From contig NZ_BAAAWH010000001.1 in NCBI RefSeq assembly GCF_039534975.1, positions 2,728,001 through 2,792,000 on the forward strand: a DNA stretch of 64,000 nucleotides. Reading direction: 5' to 3'. Positions 41,180-49,396 of the stretch are shown in pieces. The notes below the pieces were generated by a model. It did no database searches. It saw only the letters and a program-made list of their open reading frames with translations, and was not told where the DNA came from. The DNA comes from Microbacterium terregens (GTDB lineage: Bacteria; Actinomycetota; Actinomycetes; Actinomycetales; Microbacteriaceae). The position numbers and the translations under genes were made by a program. Numbering within the stretch: position 1 is the first letter of the stretch; every line of letters starts with the position of its first letter.

Positions 41180-41430
41180 TCGGTGACCGGGGTCCCGTAG
41201 GCCGCGAAGAATTCGTTCTGGTGGCCCTCGCCAAAGTTCCCGTCCAGACTCATTGACGCGATCGCGAGATCAGCCCATCGGTCGCCGACGGCGAGTTCGC
41301 CGAAATCCACGTTGCCGACCCATGCGCCGTCATGGGAGAGGCTCGGGATGAAGCGTGAAGACGACGTCGGGCACGGGATCATCCCGCTGATCAGACGCTT
41401 CCGGCATCACCGCATGCCACTCGCGATGCG
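41180..41430 (-). pseudogene. Remnant of an aminoglycoside 3'-phosphotransferase-like gene
   Basis: On the minus strand a stretch reads WVGNVDFGELAVGDRWADLA and then GNFGEGHQNEFFAAYG. This is the C-terminal kinase region (DxG-like VDFGEL and the helix after it) of APH(3')-type enzymes. Just upstream, another frame holds VPDVVFTLHPEPLP, resembling the segment before the HGD catalytic loop with a frameshift and altered residues. The N-terminal half is absent and the 3' end runs into the lipoprotein gene. It cannot be functional. Confidence 0.6.
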
Positions 41431-41489
41431 ATGATCCGCCGAGGAGGGACGAGCACGAACCGCGAATCGGACAGGGGTACCGTGAGGCC

Positions 41490-42047
41490 ATGCCACGCCT
41501 CGATGCCGTTTGTCCCTCGCGGAGGGTCGGCGCCCTCGTCGCAGCGATGGTCGCCGCGTCGCTTCTCACCGCATGTGCTCAGGCGTATCCGATCTCTCGC
41601 GCGCCGGACGGCGATCCCATCCAGGCCGCGAGGGAGCTTCCGGATGCCCCCGATGCGGTTCGAGATGGTGCGGCCGCGGGCAGCTGCGGCGAGTTTGCTC
41701 TTGGCCAAGGAGGAAACTTGCCGACCGAGGCGGTGCAATGCCTAACACGTGCTGCTTCCACGGGCGAGGATGCCGAGCTGGCGTGGACCTACCCGACCAC
41801 TGAAGGCGATCCTATGGTCTACTTCGCGTTTGTTGCGGATGGAGACGACGAGGTGACCGTCTTCACGACAAACGCGTTCGACTCATTTGGTGGAGATCCC
41901 ACCTGGACGACGAACTCGTGCATCGATGCGATCGTTGCCACCAGCCCGCTGGGGTGCTCGGCACGATCGGAGAGCGGGGAACGAAGCGCGACCCCGAACT
42001 CGCTGGCCTGCGATCCGGGCGTGGTGCGTCGACGAGACCGACCTTGA
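41490..42047 (+). CDS. Lipoprotein, hypothetical
   Basis: The 185-residue protein has a signal peptide with lipobox LLTAC (Cys29) and an extracytoplasmic domain with several cysteines (SCGEFAL, AVQCLTRA, TNSCIDA, PLGCSA). The core AELAWTYPTTEGDP and FVADGDDEVTVFT is recognisable from small actinobacterial lipoproteins but no function is known. The last ~35 residues look unstructured, and another frame runs on past 42047, so a late frameshift is possible. Confidence 0.6.
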   Translation: MPRLDAVCPSRRVGALVAAMVAASLLTACAQAYPISRAPDGDPIQAARELPDAPDAVRDGAAAGSCGEFALGQGGNLPTEAVQCLTRAASTGEDAELAWTYPTTEGDPMVYFAFVADGDDEVTVFTTNAFDSFGGDPTWTTNSCIDAIVATSPLGCSARSESGERSATPNSLACDPGVVRRRDRP

Positions 42048-42508
42048 CATCGATCGGGAATCTCCTGTCGACTAATGATTGGTCATACACCCCTCAATTT
42101 GAGGGCGATGAGGGAGTCTGCTCAAACCCTGGAGGGAATTGAGCCTTCTGTGTCGGCATTCGCTGCGAATTGTGGTTGCACGTATCTGATTGTCTACAGA
42201 GGGACTCGAACACGTTTTGAGCATTTTGCATAGCTGCGTGGAACGACAGTTTTCCGCGTAATCACGCGGGTTTTGGCGGTCTCGCCGACATCGGGCGACG
42301 TCCGAAAACAGCTAGTTGGAAATGGAATGCGGGCAAAAAGCGGGCAAGACACGCCGGTCATGGAGCGGCTCTCCGACTGATGCCAGAAACGGATGCGGGC
42401 AAACTTCTATCTGCCCCCTAGAATCTGGCCAGATTTGCGCACTTTGCTCCGTTCGACGGGATCTGTGGCGCAGAGTGCCAACAGGGCGTTCGATGCACCA
42501 GATTGTCG
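42048..42508. other. AT-richer intergenic stretch, possible island boundary
   Basis: No credible gene is seen in this 460-bp stretch. It is visibly less GC-rich than the chromosome to its left (for example around 42180-42290), and contains short direct repeats (GCGGGCAA twice near 42330). It separates a normal chromosomal lipoprotein from a run of mobile-element-type genes, so it is the likeliest place for the left edge of the island. No duplicated attachment site was found with confidence. Confidence 0.4.
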
Positions 42509-43120
42509 TCAACGCCCGATGGAGGGGCCCGACGCAGTGCCCGGGAGTTGGTGCGGGCGCGTCCGCTCCTCGTCATCGGCCCGCATTCGGTTGTACGTCT
42601 CGCGCGTAATCAGGTCCTCGGCGAGGCCGGCTTCGCGCGCGCGAGCCATCATGCGAGTCGCAGTACTGACGCTCACGCCGAGTTGCTCCGACACGAGCTT
42701 GAGGGGGGCAAGGTTCACCGTCGCCGCCAGCCGGTAGAGCGTCACAGCCTCACGCACCGTCTCCTCGTACTTGCGATCTGCGCGCGTCTTCACGTCCGCG
42801 ATGTACTCACTGAAGGACTCCGGCTTGCCCGCCTCACGCGTCACAGTGACCACGCGCATGGATGACAGCGTGACGAGGTACTGAACGCGCACATCGCGAA
42901 GCGCGGCGGCAGTCACCTCGTCACCCTCTCCCGTGCGATCGAGGCGGACCGATGCGGCGGCTGTGCGCCGCAGCTGTTCGTCAAACACCACGTGAAGGCG
43001 GATCGCTCCCGCGACGTTCGGCTCGCCGGTGGCGACGGCGTCCCACGCCTTCGGGATGCTGACGCCGTCGCCGACGCTGATCCGCGCACTGTCCGTCACC
43101 TCGACGAGAACGTCACTCAT
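42509..43120 (-). CDS. Hypothetical protein with C-terminal helix-turn-helix
   Basis: The 203-residue protein has an alpha/beta N-terminal half and, at about 160-185, a helix-turn-helix (LKLVSEQLGVSVSTATRMMARAREAGL). It is divergent from the small excisionase-like gene at 43236. Three copies of an ATTGCTCA half-site lie between the two starts. This resembles a regulator or replication/partition-type protein of an integrative element; precise function unknown. Confidence 0.65.
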   Translation of the reverse strand: MSDVLVEVTDSARISVGDGVSIPKAWDAVATGEPNVAGAIRLHVVFDEQLRRTAAASVRLDRTGEGDEVTAAALRDVRVQYLVTLSSMRVVTVTREAGKPESFSEYIADVKTRADRKYEETVREAVTLYRLAATVNLAPLKLVSEQLGVSVSTATRMMARAREAGLAEDLITRETYNRMRADDEERTRPHQLPGTASGPSIGR

Positions 43121-43149
43121 GCCGCGAGCCTTTCATGATTCTGGCCCCC

Positions 43150-43219
43150 TGAGCAATATGTGTCGCGGATTGCTCACGACAGGAGTACGGTGTGGGCAAG
43201 TGATGACATGCATTGCTCA
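43150..43219. promoter_or_regulatory. Operator-like repeat cluster in a divergent promoter
   Basis: TGAGCAAT at 43150-43157 and ATTGCTCA at 43169-43176 form a perfect 8-bp inverted repeat with an 11-bp spacer. A third copy, ATTGCTCA, lies at 43212-43219, just before the ribosome site of the excisionase-like gene. Three ordered half-sites between divergent regulator-type genes suggest an operator controlling both. Confidence 0.55.
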
Positions 43220-43235
43220 CCGAGAGGAGAAGGAC

Positions 43236-43415
43236 ATGAACAGGACAGACAACTCGCTGGCGCTGACGATGAAGGATGCCGCCAAGCTCGTCGGTGTCGA
43301 CTACCGCACGATCAAGCTCGGCATCGAGAACGGGACCATTCCCACGGTCCAGCTCGGCCCGCGCCGGATGATCCCCCGCGTCCCGTTGCTGCGCGCATTC
43401 GGCGTCAACGCCTGA
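43236..43415 (+). CDS. Excisionase-like small DNA-binding protein, copy 1
   Basis: The 59-residue protein is one winged HTH of the excisionase/MerR-like family (MKDAAKLVGVDYRTIKLGIENG, IPTVQLGPRRMIPRVPLLRAFG). A GAGAGGAGAAGG ribosome site precedes the ATG at 43236. Family members direct element excision or bind regulatory sites. A second, 5'-shortened copy lies at 52104. No integrase is adjacent. Confidence 0.75.
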   Translation: MNRTDNSLALTMKDAAKLVGVDYRTIKLGIENGTIPTVQLGPRRMIPRVPLLRAFGVNA

Positions 43416-43671
43416 ACAAGCGGCTCGGCTCAAGCAACGGAAACCGCCCGTTCGCTCAGGATCGCTATCCGGGCATCGCGCCTGAGCGAGAAGACGGTAC
43501 GCGGGCCTTCTGCCCGACGCTCGCACGCTGCTTGCGCGTGTGAAGCACGCGTGACGAGGTCCAGAGGGGCCCGACTCAAGCCCCTCGCCGTCGCAGTATC
43601 TCTGTTTCGCCCCTGCGTGTTATCCCCAAGGGTCAGCGCTGGCTAGGCTCTCGCCGAGACGAGGAGGCGAT

Positions 43672-44097
43672 ATGGGCTACACGATCGAATGGCAGTCCAG
43701 GGACCGTGAGATTCGAAAGAGCTCGCATGGCACGATTGACGATGCGAAGTTTTCGCTTGTTGAAATGCCAGCCAACGCAGCGATCTACGAAGGCGACTCG
43801 CCGGTAGGCGGGACGGTGGTCGCAGTCTGGGACCACCACGAGGCATGGATTGACGTCGAACACGTCTCAAAGCTTGGGTGGTGGCAGGAGGTCCCACAGG
43901 GAGTACGGGACTGGATGATGGACAACCCGAGAGCAGGGATGCCCTACGGGGTGTGGGACGCCGTCGTGCGTGCGGGTGGGGCGATCACCGGGATGGAGTG
44001 GCGGTATAGCGAGCTTTCCGGCGACCTCCACCTCATCATCGCTGACGAGGACTGGAGTACGGCCCTAAACGATCTAGACGAGTCGGGCGGGTACTGA
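43672..44097 (+). CDS. Hypothetical protein
   Basis: The 141-residue acidic protein (MGYTIEWQSRDREIRKSS ... TALNDLDESGGY) has an alpha+beta look, several tryptophans and no membrane segment. The ATG follows GAGGAGGCGAT. GC content is lower than in the chromosomal genes to the left, as in the rest of the island. No family recognised. Confidence 0.65.
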   Translation: MGYTIEWQSRDREIRKSSHGTIDDAKFSLVEMPANAAIYEGDSPVGGTVVAVWDHHEAWIDVEHVSKLGWWQEVPQGVRDWMMDNPRAGMPYGVWDAVVRAGGAITGMEWRYSELSGDLHLIIADEDWSTALNDLDESGGY

Positions 44098-44500
44098 ACA
44101 GCGGATCACGCCGCGCTATTCCGACCGGTCATTGCCTCTCGTAGATGTGCCGCATGGTGTCCGCGTGCGCGGCTATCACCTTTGGCGGGTCTTCTGAGAT
44201 GAAGCGCGCCACGAGTGGGACGCCCCCGTTGCGAAGCTTCGCTATGAGCTGGCCATGCGCTTGTTGGACTAGAAAACGCGCCGTCCGTCGGCGTACGTGG
44301 TGATCCCAACCGGGCACTGCGCGCGAGCGGAGGGACGCGCGCGGCGACGACCAGACCGAAAGCGGGTGCTCGTCGCGCCGCATTCGGACGAGTTCCGTCG
44401 GACGGTGCCAGCAGCCCACCTGCCACTGTGCAAAGCCGAAACTGAAACGCTGTGGCGCGGTTCGCACTTCTCACGCGATCGCCTTCGCTACCGTCGGAGG
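44098..44500. other. Intergenic stretch with a possible gene fragment
   Basis: On the minus strand at about 44129-44285 a protein-like stretch (LVQQAHGQLIAKLRNGG, LVARFISEDPPKVIAAHAD) ends at a stop at 44129, but the sequence upstream of it is not protein-like. It may be the 3' end of a lost gene. Nothing else recognisable is present. Confidence 0.3.
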
Positions 44501-44944
44501 ATGGCCATATCGGACGCGACGAGGAAGGTGCTATGGGCGCGCAGTCACAACCGCTGTGCAATCTGTCGGGCTCTCCTCGCTGTTGACGCAGATAGCGCCG
44601 ACCTCCCGTGGTTGATCCTCGGCGAGGAGGCACACATCATCACCCGAAAGCCCGGCGGGCCCCGTGGGATGGAGGGTGATCGCGCGCGGCCTTACGAGTA
44701 CGAGAACTTGATCCTCTTGTGTGCCGACGATCATAAGCGCGTTGACCTCCAGCCCGACGTGTACCGCGCTGCTGATCTTCGTGGATGCAAGCTCGCCCAT
44801 GAACGATGGGCGGAAGAGAAGTTCGCCGGCGAGGCAGAGGAGCCCATACGCCTAGTCAAAGCACCGGATGAGGACTCGATACCGATGCAGCCGGTTGCGA
44901 CTGGTGCCGCGGGATGGGGCCTCCTAGTCGGATCTGGACTGTAA
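44501..44944 (+). CDS. HNH endonuclease
   Basis: The 147-residue protein has a zinc-stabilised HNH fold: Cys19 and Cys22 (RCAIC), the first His in EEAHIIT (His45), Asn69 in YENLILLC and the last Cys74 and His78 in LCADDHKRVD. It should cut DNA. It starts at 44501 right after TCGGAGG, and the next gene starts 3 bp after its stop. Free-standing HNH genes of this kind occur in restriction and toxin-like contexts as well as in mobile elements. Confidence 0.85.
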   Translation: MAISDATRKVLWARSHNRCAICRALLAVDADSADLPWLILGEEAHIITRKPGGPRGMEGDRARPYEYENLILLCADDHKRVDLQPDVYRAADLRGCKLAHERWAEEKFAGEAEEPIRLVKAPDEDSIPMQPVATGAAGWGLLVGSGL

Positions 44945-44947
44945 TTC

Positions 44948-45271
44948 ATGCGCTCGATCGAAGACGACTCGGATCCGGGGACCTCGGACGCTGCCGACGA
45001 GTTCCTCTCCAACGCCCGCGATTATGGCGACATCTCGGAGGAAATACTCGCTGGGGGGTTCAGCGCGGTGCGCGAGGCTCAGCGGTCCCTCCAGGAGATG
45101 CTAATGGGACCCTGGGAACGCGACCTGTTTGTGTACGATCGCCGGGTGACGCGGACGCTCACTGGGGGCAAAGGTGCTCCGACTCCGTTCGCTGCCACCC
45201 ACCTCATCGCGCTCGCTTCCGACGAGGTAGGTGAGCACGGCGGGTTCGCCGAAGACTCGCCGCAACCATAG
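44948..45271 (+). CDS. Hypothetical protein downstream of the HNH nuclease
   Basis: A 107-residue acidic protein (MRSIEDDSDPGTSDAADEF ... GGFAEDSPQP), with a helix-rich middle (REAQRSLQEMLMGPWERDLF). It starts 3 bp after the HNH stop, so the two are co-expressed; an immunity or partner role is possible but unsupported by any recognised domain. Confidence 0.5.
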   Translation: MRSIEDDSDPGTSDAADEFLSNARDYGDISEEILAGGFSAVREAQRSLQEMLMGPWERDLFVYDRRVTRTLTGGKGAPTPFAATHLIALASDEVGEHGGFAEDSPQP

Positions 45272-45399
45272 GTGGCTGCCGAAGGTACGATCCGTACACG
45301 GGCATTGCTCGTTTGTGGGACGTCGCGGGTGTTTCGCAGCGTTGCCACACCAGGACTCTTCGTTTCTCGGCGGCCGGCAAGTCGCGCCACACTTGGTCC

Positions 45400-45960
45400 A
45401 TGGAGATCGCACTTCTCGTCCTTGAGTATCTGAAGGTACTCGTGTGGCCCGCCGTTGTGATGGTCGGCATCCTGATATTCCGGCGCAGTCTGCGTGCCCT
45501 TATCAGCCGCATTCGCAAGGGGTCCGGGTGGGGCGTCGCAATCGAGCTAGAGGGTGACGCTGATCAGCTCGCTGCGGAATCAGTCCAGTTGCCCGAGCTG
45601 AAGGGAAAAACCCATTCTCAAACTGAAGATCCACCGCAGGGATCGGACCGCGAGAGTCGGCTTGGAAGGGTCCTTACAGCCTGGTCCGCAGTGGAGCGAG
45701 AAGCCGCGGCCCTGGCCAGCAGACTCGGACTGATACCTCGGACAAACCTGGGCGTTCTCTCACGAGAGCTCTTGGCCAAAGATCTGGTATCTGGCGAAAC
45801 CGCCAAGGTGATGAACGGTCTCCAACAATTGAGGAATCGAATCGTCCACACCGCGGACACCGTGGATCTTACAGATGCCACCGTGGAGGACTTCGTCTTG
45901 ACAAGTCGGAACCTCTCCGGCGTTCTTTCTGCCCTGCAGCCGCCGAAGCCGGTCGACTAA
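45400..45960 (+). CDS. Membrane-anchored protein with HEPN-like domain
   Basis: The 186-residue protein has one N-terminal helix (VLEYLKVLVWPAVVMVGILIF), a charged linker, and a helical C-terminal domain with VMNGLQQLRNRIVHTAD. The RN-x-x-V-H pattern matches the R-x4-6-H motif of HEPN domains, found in many toxins and defence RNases. The domain may cut RNA or bind nucleotides. It lies alone between the HNH pair and the IS element. Confidence 0.6.
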   Translation: MEIALLVLEYLKVLVWPAVVMVGILIFRRSLRALISRIRKGSGWGVAIELEGDADQLAAESVQLPELKGKTHSQTEDPPQGSDRESRLGRVLTAWSAVEREAAALASRLGLIPRTNLGVLSRELLAKDLVSGETAKVMNGLQQLRNRIVHTADTVDLTDATVEDFVLTSRNLSGVLSALQPPKPVD

Positions 45961-46204
45961 CTCGCCGACCCGCCGCGAGGCACCGGGACCCCAATCCCTG
46001 CACGGGCAGTGCCCGCGGGTGGGGCGGTGCCGTGGAGGGATACTTGCTCAACGGCCAGTCCGTACCGCGTTCGCAATGAGATTGTCTGGGTTCGATCAGG
46101 CGTCGCAGCCGGGGGGCACGTGTAGTCGCAGCGTTGAGGTACGGTCTCGGTCATGACTGAGGACATGTCTGCGGCGCAAGGCACCCTTGTGGCACTGGGG
46201 AGCA

Positions 46205-46986
46205 TGACCCGGTTTCCCGGACGGTTCTTGTGTGTTGATCATGCCGCGATTTCAGCGGCGTTGTGAAGGGCTTCGTCGACGAGGCTGAGGTTGTCGAGGC
46301 TGGTGTGTCGGCGGAGGGGGTTACAGAAGCCCTCGATCCACTCGAACATGGCCGACGCGAGTTGCGCCCTGGAGTCCCAGGTGGTGCGGTCGAGGAGCTC
46401 GCGTTGCATCGTCGACCAGCCCGAGCCGCAGCTCGGCGAGCACCCGCGGGGTGCCGTGGGTTGCCCGGGAGTCGGCGTGGATGCGGCTGATCGCGACCGT
46501 CAGCTCGGCGTCGGCGATGGCCCGCGCAGATGGTGGTCGGTCTCGTCAGTCGTAGTAGTCGGAGGTCGAGATGTTCAGGGACCGGCAGGCCACCGCGAAC
46601 GGGGACACCGTCGGCGGCAAGCTCCTGGACCAGCCGGAACCCCATTCTGGGAGCACGTTCTCGCTGGCGAAGTACGCCGAGGCGCGCTTGGTGATCTCGA
46701 TCTCCGTCTCCAGCACGCGGTTCCGCCGCCGCAACTCGACGAGTTCCTTGTGCTCATCGGTGGTCAGGCCGGGCTTGCGCCCGGTGTCGACCGCGTCCCG
46801 GTTCATCCAGTTCCGAAGACAGGATTCGCTGATCCCGAGATCACGGGCGGTCTGACTCACCGGGTTTCCCTGCGCGACAAGATCCAGGGCTCGTCGCCGG
46901 AACTCCGGCGGGTGGGCAGCAGGCATCTCAAGGACTCCTCTCTGAGACGATCATCGCCTCAACTCGGTATCCGGAAAAGCGGGTCA
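46205..46986. mobile_element. IS3-family element, internally deleted, both ends preserved
   Basis: The 782-bp element is bounded by imperfect 17-bp terminal inverted repeats starting TGACCCG and ending CGGGTCA (46205-46221 and 46970-46986, 15 of 17 matched). On the minus strand it has orfA and pieces of orfB in several frames, including MGFRLVQELAADGVP, AVACRSLNISTS, HADSRATHGTPRVLAELRLGL and a C-terminal FEWIEGFCNPLRRHTSLDNLS. The central DDE region is missing, so the element is dead on its own but could be mobilised in trans. No target duplication is obvious. Confidence 0.75.
46546..46926 (-). pseudogene. IS3-family transposase OrfA with fused OrfB fragment
   Basis: The frame begins MPAAHPPEFRRRALDLVAQG with the OrfA helix-turn-helix (VSQTARDLGISESCLRNWM) and leucine-zipper part (ELVELRRRNRVLETEIEITKRA). 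After the normal OrfA end (YFASENVLPE) the reading continues through a frameshifted stretch into an OrfB segment (FAVACRSLNISTSDYYD) and stops at 46546. OrfA itself is nearly intact; OrfB is broken. Confidence 0.7.
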
Positions 46987-47040
46987 GGCTCCGTCAGCCT
47001 TGATTCGTCAGTATCGGTCGTGGCTACGAGCGAGGTCGTG

Positions 47041-49134
47041 CTACGCGAAGATCCTAGAGAAGATCCCCGTCAGCTCTGCTTCCACCGCGTCGGCGTCATC
47101 CGCAAGGGAAGCGCGGTAGTCCTCAATCGATGGTCTACTGGCTCGATAGGCGACCGCCTGGCTGACCTTGTCTCGCTTCTGATTCGAACTCGCGTAGTAG
47201 CGCTCGATTGCACCCCGGGACAGGACATGACAATCGTGTTCGGACAGCTGGGTGAGCAGTTCCGCCTTTAAGCGCGCGACAGCTCCGCCCTCGGCCACAG
47301 TCATCAACGCGTCCAAACGGTCCGATCGGCGCACGTACGCGAAGATCCGCTCCAGGCACTCAATCACCGAAGCAGCCTCGCCGGCGGCATGAGCTTCCTT
47401 TGCTTCGCGTAGTAGCGAACGGGTGTCACCGCTACGTTCCAGATCACGAAGTTGCGAACTGGTGAGCTCGGAATCGTCTTCGGTACACGCGTCCAGGGCC
47501 GCGATCAATTCGGCGCGCAGCTCCGTGCAGTGTTCTGTAGGGCTGAGACGGTCGAATCCGTCTGTGATGACGTCAAGATCACAGATCACTGAGACGGGTA
47601 TATCGAAGTTGGCGAAGAAGGTTCGATAGCTCTGGATGTTGGACTTCCCTTGCACCCTGGCAAAAGCGATGTTTTGCTCGGCTGCATCCCAGCGCTCGTC
47701 AATCAGTTTTGCGATCATGGGGAGTATCACGGCATCGCTATCCCCCTCCACGAGCACGACACGCTTTGCGAAGAAGCCAATGCTGTTGTTCTCATGACAG
47801 ACGATCTGGAAGGCAGTTTTCGCTGGAAGGTTCTCCGAGAGGCGTACCTGGAGCAGCTGGGTTATCGGCGCTCCGCCGGTTGGGCAAGTCGCCTTGCGGA
47901 GCTTGATCAGCGTCTCGGTCGCATCCGCTTCAAAAAAGAGCGGTGAATGAGTGCTTACCATCACCAGATGGTTCTCTGCGAACACACGTAACGCGGCGAA
48001 CAGCTGGCGCTGCGCGTGCGGGTGGAGGTATAGCTCTGGTTCCTCGAACAGGAGCCAGTATCCCGGGTGAGCGTCCTGAGAGTCGGTGCTCATAGTGCGG
48101 AGCTCCGTGTACGCCCGGAGTATGGCAAACGTCACGGCGCGCTTCAATCCGTCTCCCTTTGAGACGACGGGACCTCTGTGCCCGTCGTCGGCGTGCACCT
48201 CTGCAGAGTTGATGAGCGTTCTCACCTTGGGCACCGGCACATGGATCGTGAGGTCCACGCCCGGGAAGCTCTGCCGCACAAAGTCCGCGATCGTGGTCTC
48301 GATGTCCTTGACTCGTTGGATGCGGTCGTCAACCTCCTCGCCGTCCTCGCCCACTACTCTGCTCAAGAGCGATTGGATGCTGCGAAACTGCTTCTCCACA
48401 TCGCCGAGCTGATCAGAAATTTCCTCCATCAGGATCCCGATGAGTTTTCCGAACGTCGCTGACTCCGAGGTCTTCACCTCATCGCTCACATCCTTGACCG
48501 CTTCGACGTAGATCGGCTCGGGAAGAAGATCCTTGATCCCAGCGTCTAGCCCAGTTGGGAGCGGCTCGTCGCTGTAGGTCAGATGTTGTTGAGGCATCGT
48601 GGCGACAAAGGCATCCCGTGCGGCGCGGATGGCTGTCTGGGTCGGTCGTGCCGCGAGTTCGGGCTCGAGTTCCGGCAGAGAGCTGATGACCGCTTCACGG
48701 AGCTCTGCTCCGGTCTTGCCGCGCATCGTGTCGGTGAGTACGTCATCGTGCCAACGGGACTCCTTGGGGATCAACCGCGAGACGAGTAGCTGAGAGCGGC
48801 CTGACTCACCAGACTTGAACTTGCGGACGAACCGGACGGTTCCGTCGTTGACAACTGATTGAAAGCTCGCGCGATGTTGGTCATTCTTGATCCGCGCGAG
48901 ATCGGCTTCCGTAATCCCCTCAGCAGTCATCTCGAGGCGAATCGGCGTGCCCAGCGCGTAGAACTCTTCCTCTCGAGGGCGCCGTGTTGAGGACGGCATC
49001 ATCAGAAGGATCGCTTGCAGGACGGATGACTTACCGGAATTATTCTCGCCAATGAGGCACCCGAAGTTCGAAAGAGGGACGGTGACGTCCTTCAGCCCGC
49101 GAAAGTTCTCGACCTTGAGTTCAGTTAGCTGCAC
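47041..49134 (-). CDS. OLD-family ATP-dependent endonuclease (ABC ATPase + TOPRIM)
   Basis: The 697-residue protein begins with an ABC-type ATPase (LKVENFRGLKDVTVPLSN, Walker A GENNSGKSS at ~29-37; later YWLLFEEPELYLHP as Walker B). The C-terminal TOPRIM domain starts at about residue 458 (VVLVEGDSDAVILP, then VICDLDVITDG), with the acidic residues needed for DNA cleavage. The family includes phage P2 Old and GajA of the Gabija system. No UvrD-like GajB follows, so it is not a complete Gabija locus. It sits beside a nuclease-like gene on the same strand in a defence-rich island. Confidence 0.88.
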   Translation of the reverse strand: MQLTELKVENFRGLKDVTVPLSNFGCLIGENNSGKSSVLQAILLMMPSSTRRPREEEFYALGTPIRLEMTAEGITEADLARIKNDQHRASFQSVVNDGTVRFVRKFKSGESGRSQLLVSRLIPKESRWHDDVLTDTMRGKTGAELREAVISSLPELEPELAARPTQTAIRAARDAFVATMPQQHLTYSDEPLPTGLDAGIKDLLPEPIYVEAVKDVSDEVKTSESATFGKLIGILMEEISDQLGDVEKQFRSIQSLLSRVVGEDGEEVDDRIQRVKDIETTIADFVRQSFPGVDLTIHVPVPKVRTLINSAEVHADDGHRGPVVSKGDGLKRAVTFAILRAYTELRTMSTDSQDAHPGYWLLFEEPELYLHPHAQRQLFAALRVFAENHLVMVSTHSPLFFEADATETLIKLRKATCPTGGAPITQLLQVRLSENLPAKTAFQIVCHENNSIGFFAKRVVLVEGDSDAVILPMIAKLIDERWDAAEQNIAFARVQGKSNIQSYRTFFANFDIPVSVICDLDVITDGFDRLSPTEHCTELRAELIAALDACTEDDSELTSSQLRDLERSGDTRSLLREAKEAHAAGEAASVIECLERIFAYVRRSDRLDALMTVAEGGAVARLKAELLTQLSEHDCHVLSRGAIERYYASSNQKRDKVSQAVAYRASRPSIEDYRASLADDADAVEAELTGIFSRIFA

Positions 49135-49396
49135 AGAACGTTCTTACCGCACGGCCCCCACACCGTGAGCGAGACGCGCAGTCGCCCTCTTCTCCCGCAG
49201 GTCGAACTCGCGAGCATCGTCCCTATCGAGAACGCGGGAGCGGTGACCGAACTCTCGTAGTTTTTGTGCCGGGCGACGCGAGAAGTTAGCTGAAGTGGGA
49301 AGGCGCGGAGGTCGGACGCCTCGCTTCAGAACTCGAACGCGCCGTCTACCGCTAACGAGTTGAGACTGTCGGTCGCTCGCACCTCCGGATCACGAG

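Noticed and set aside
42202..42214. GGACTCGAACACG, also at 53649-53661, as a tRNA-derived attachment repeat
   Set aside because: The 13-bp match resembles the complement of a tRNA T-arm, but the flanks diverge at once, the second copy lies within a coding sequence, and no tRNA body is present.
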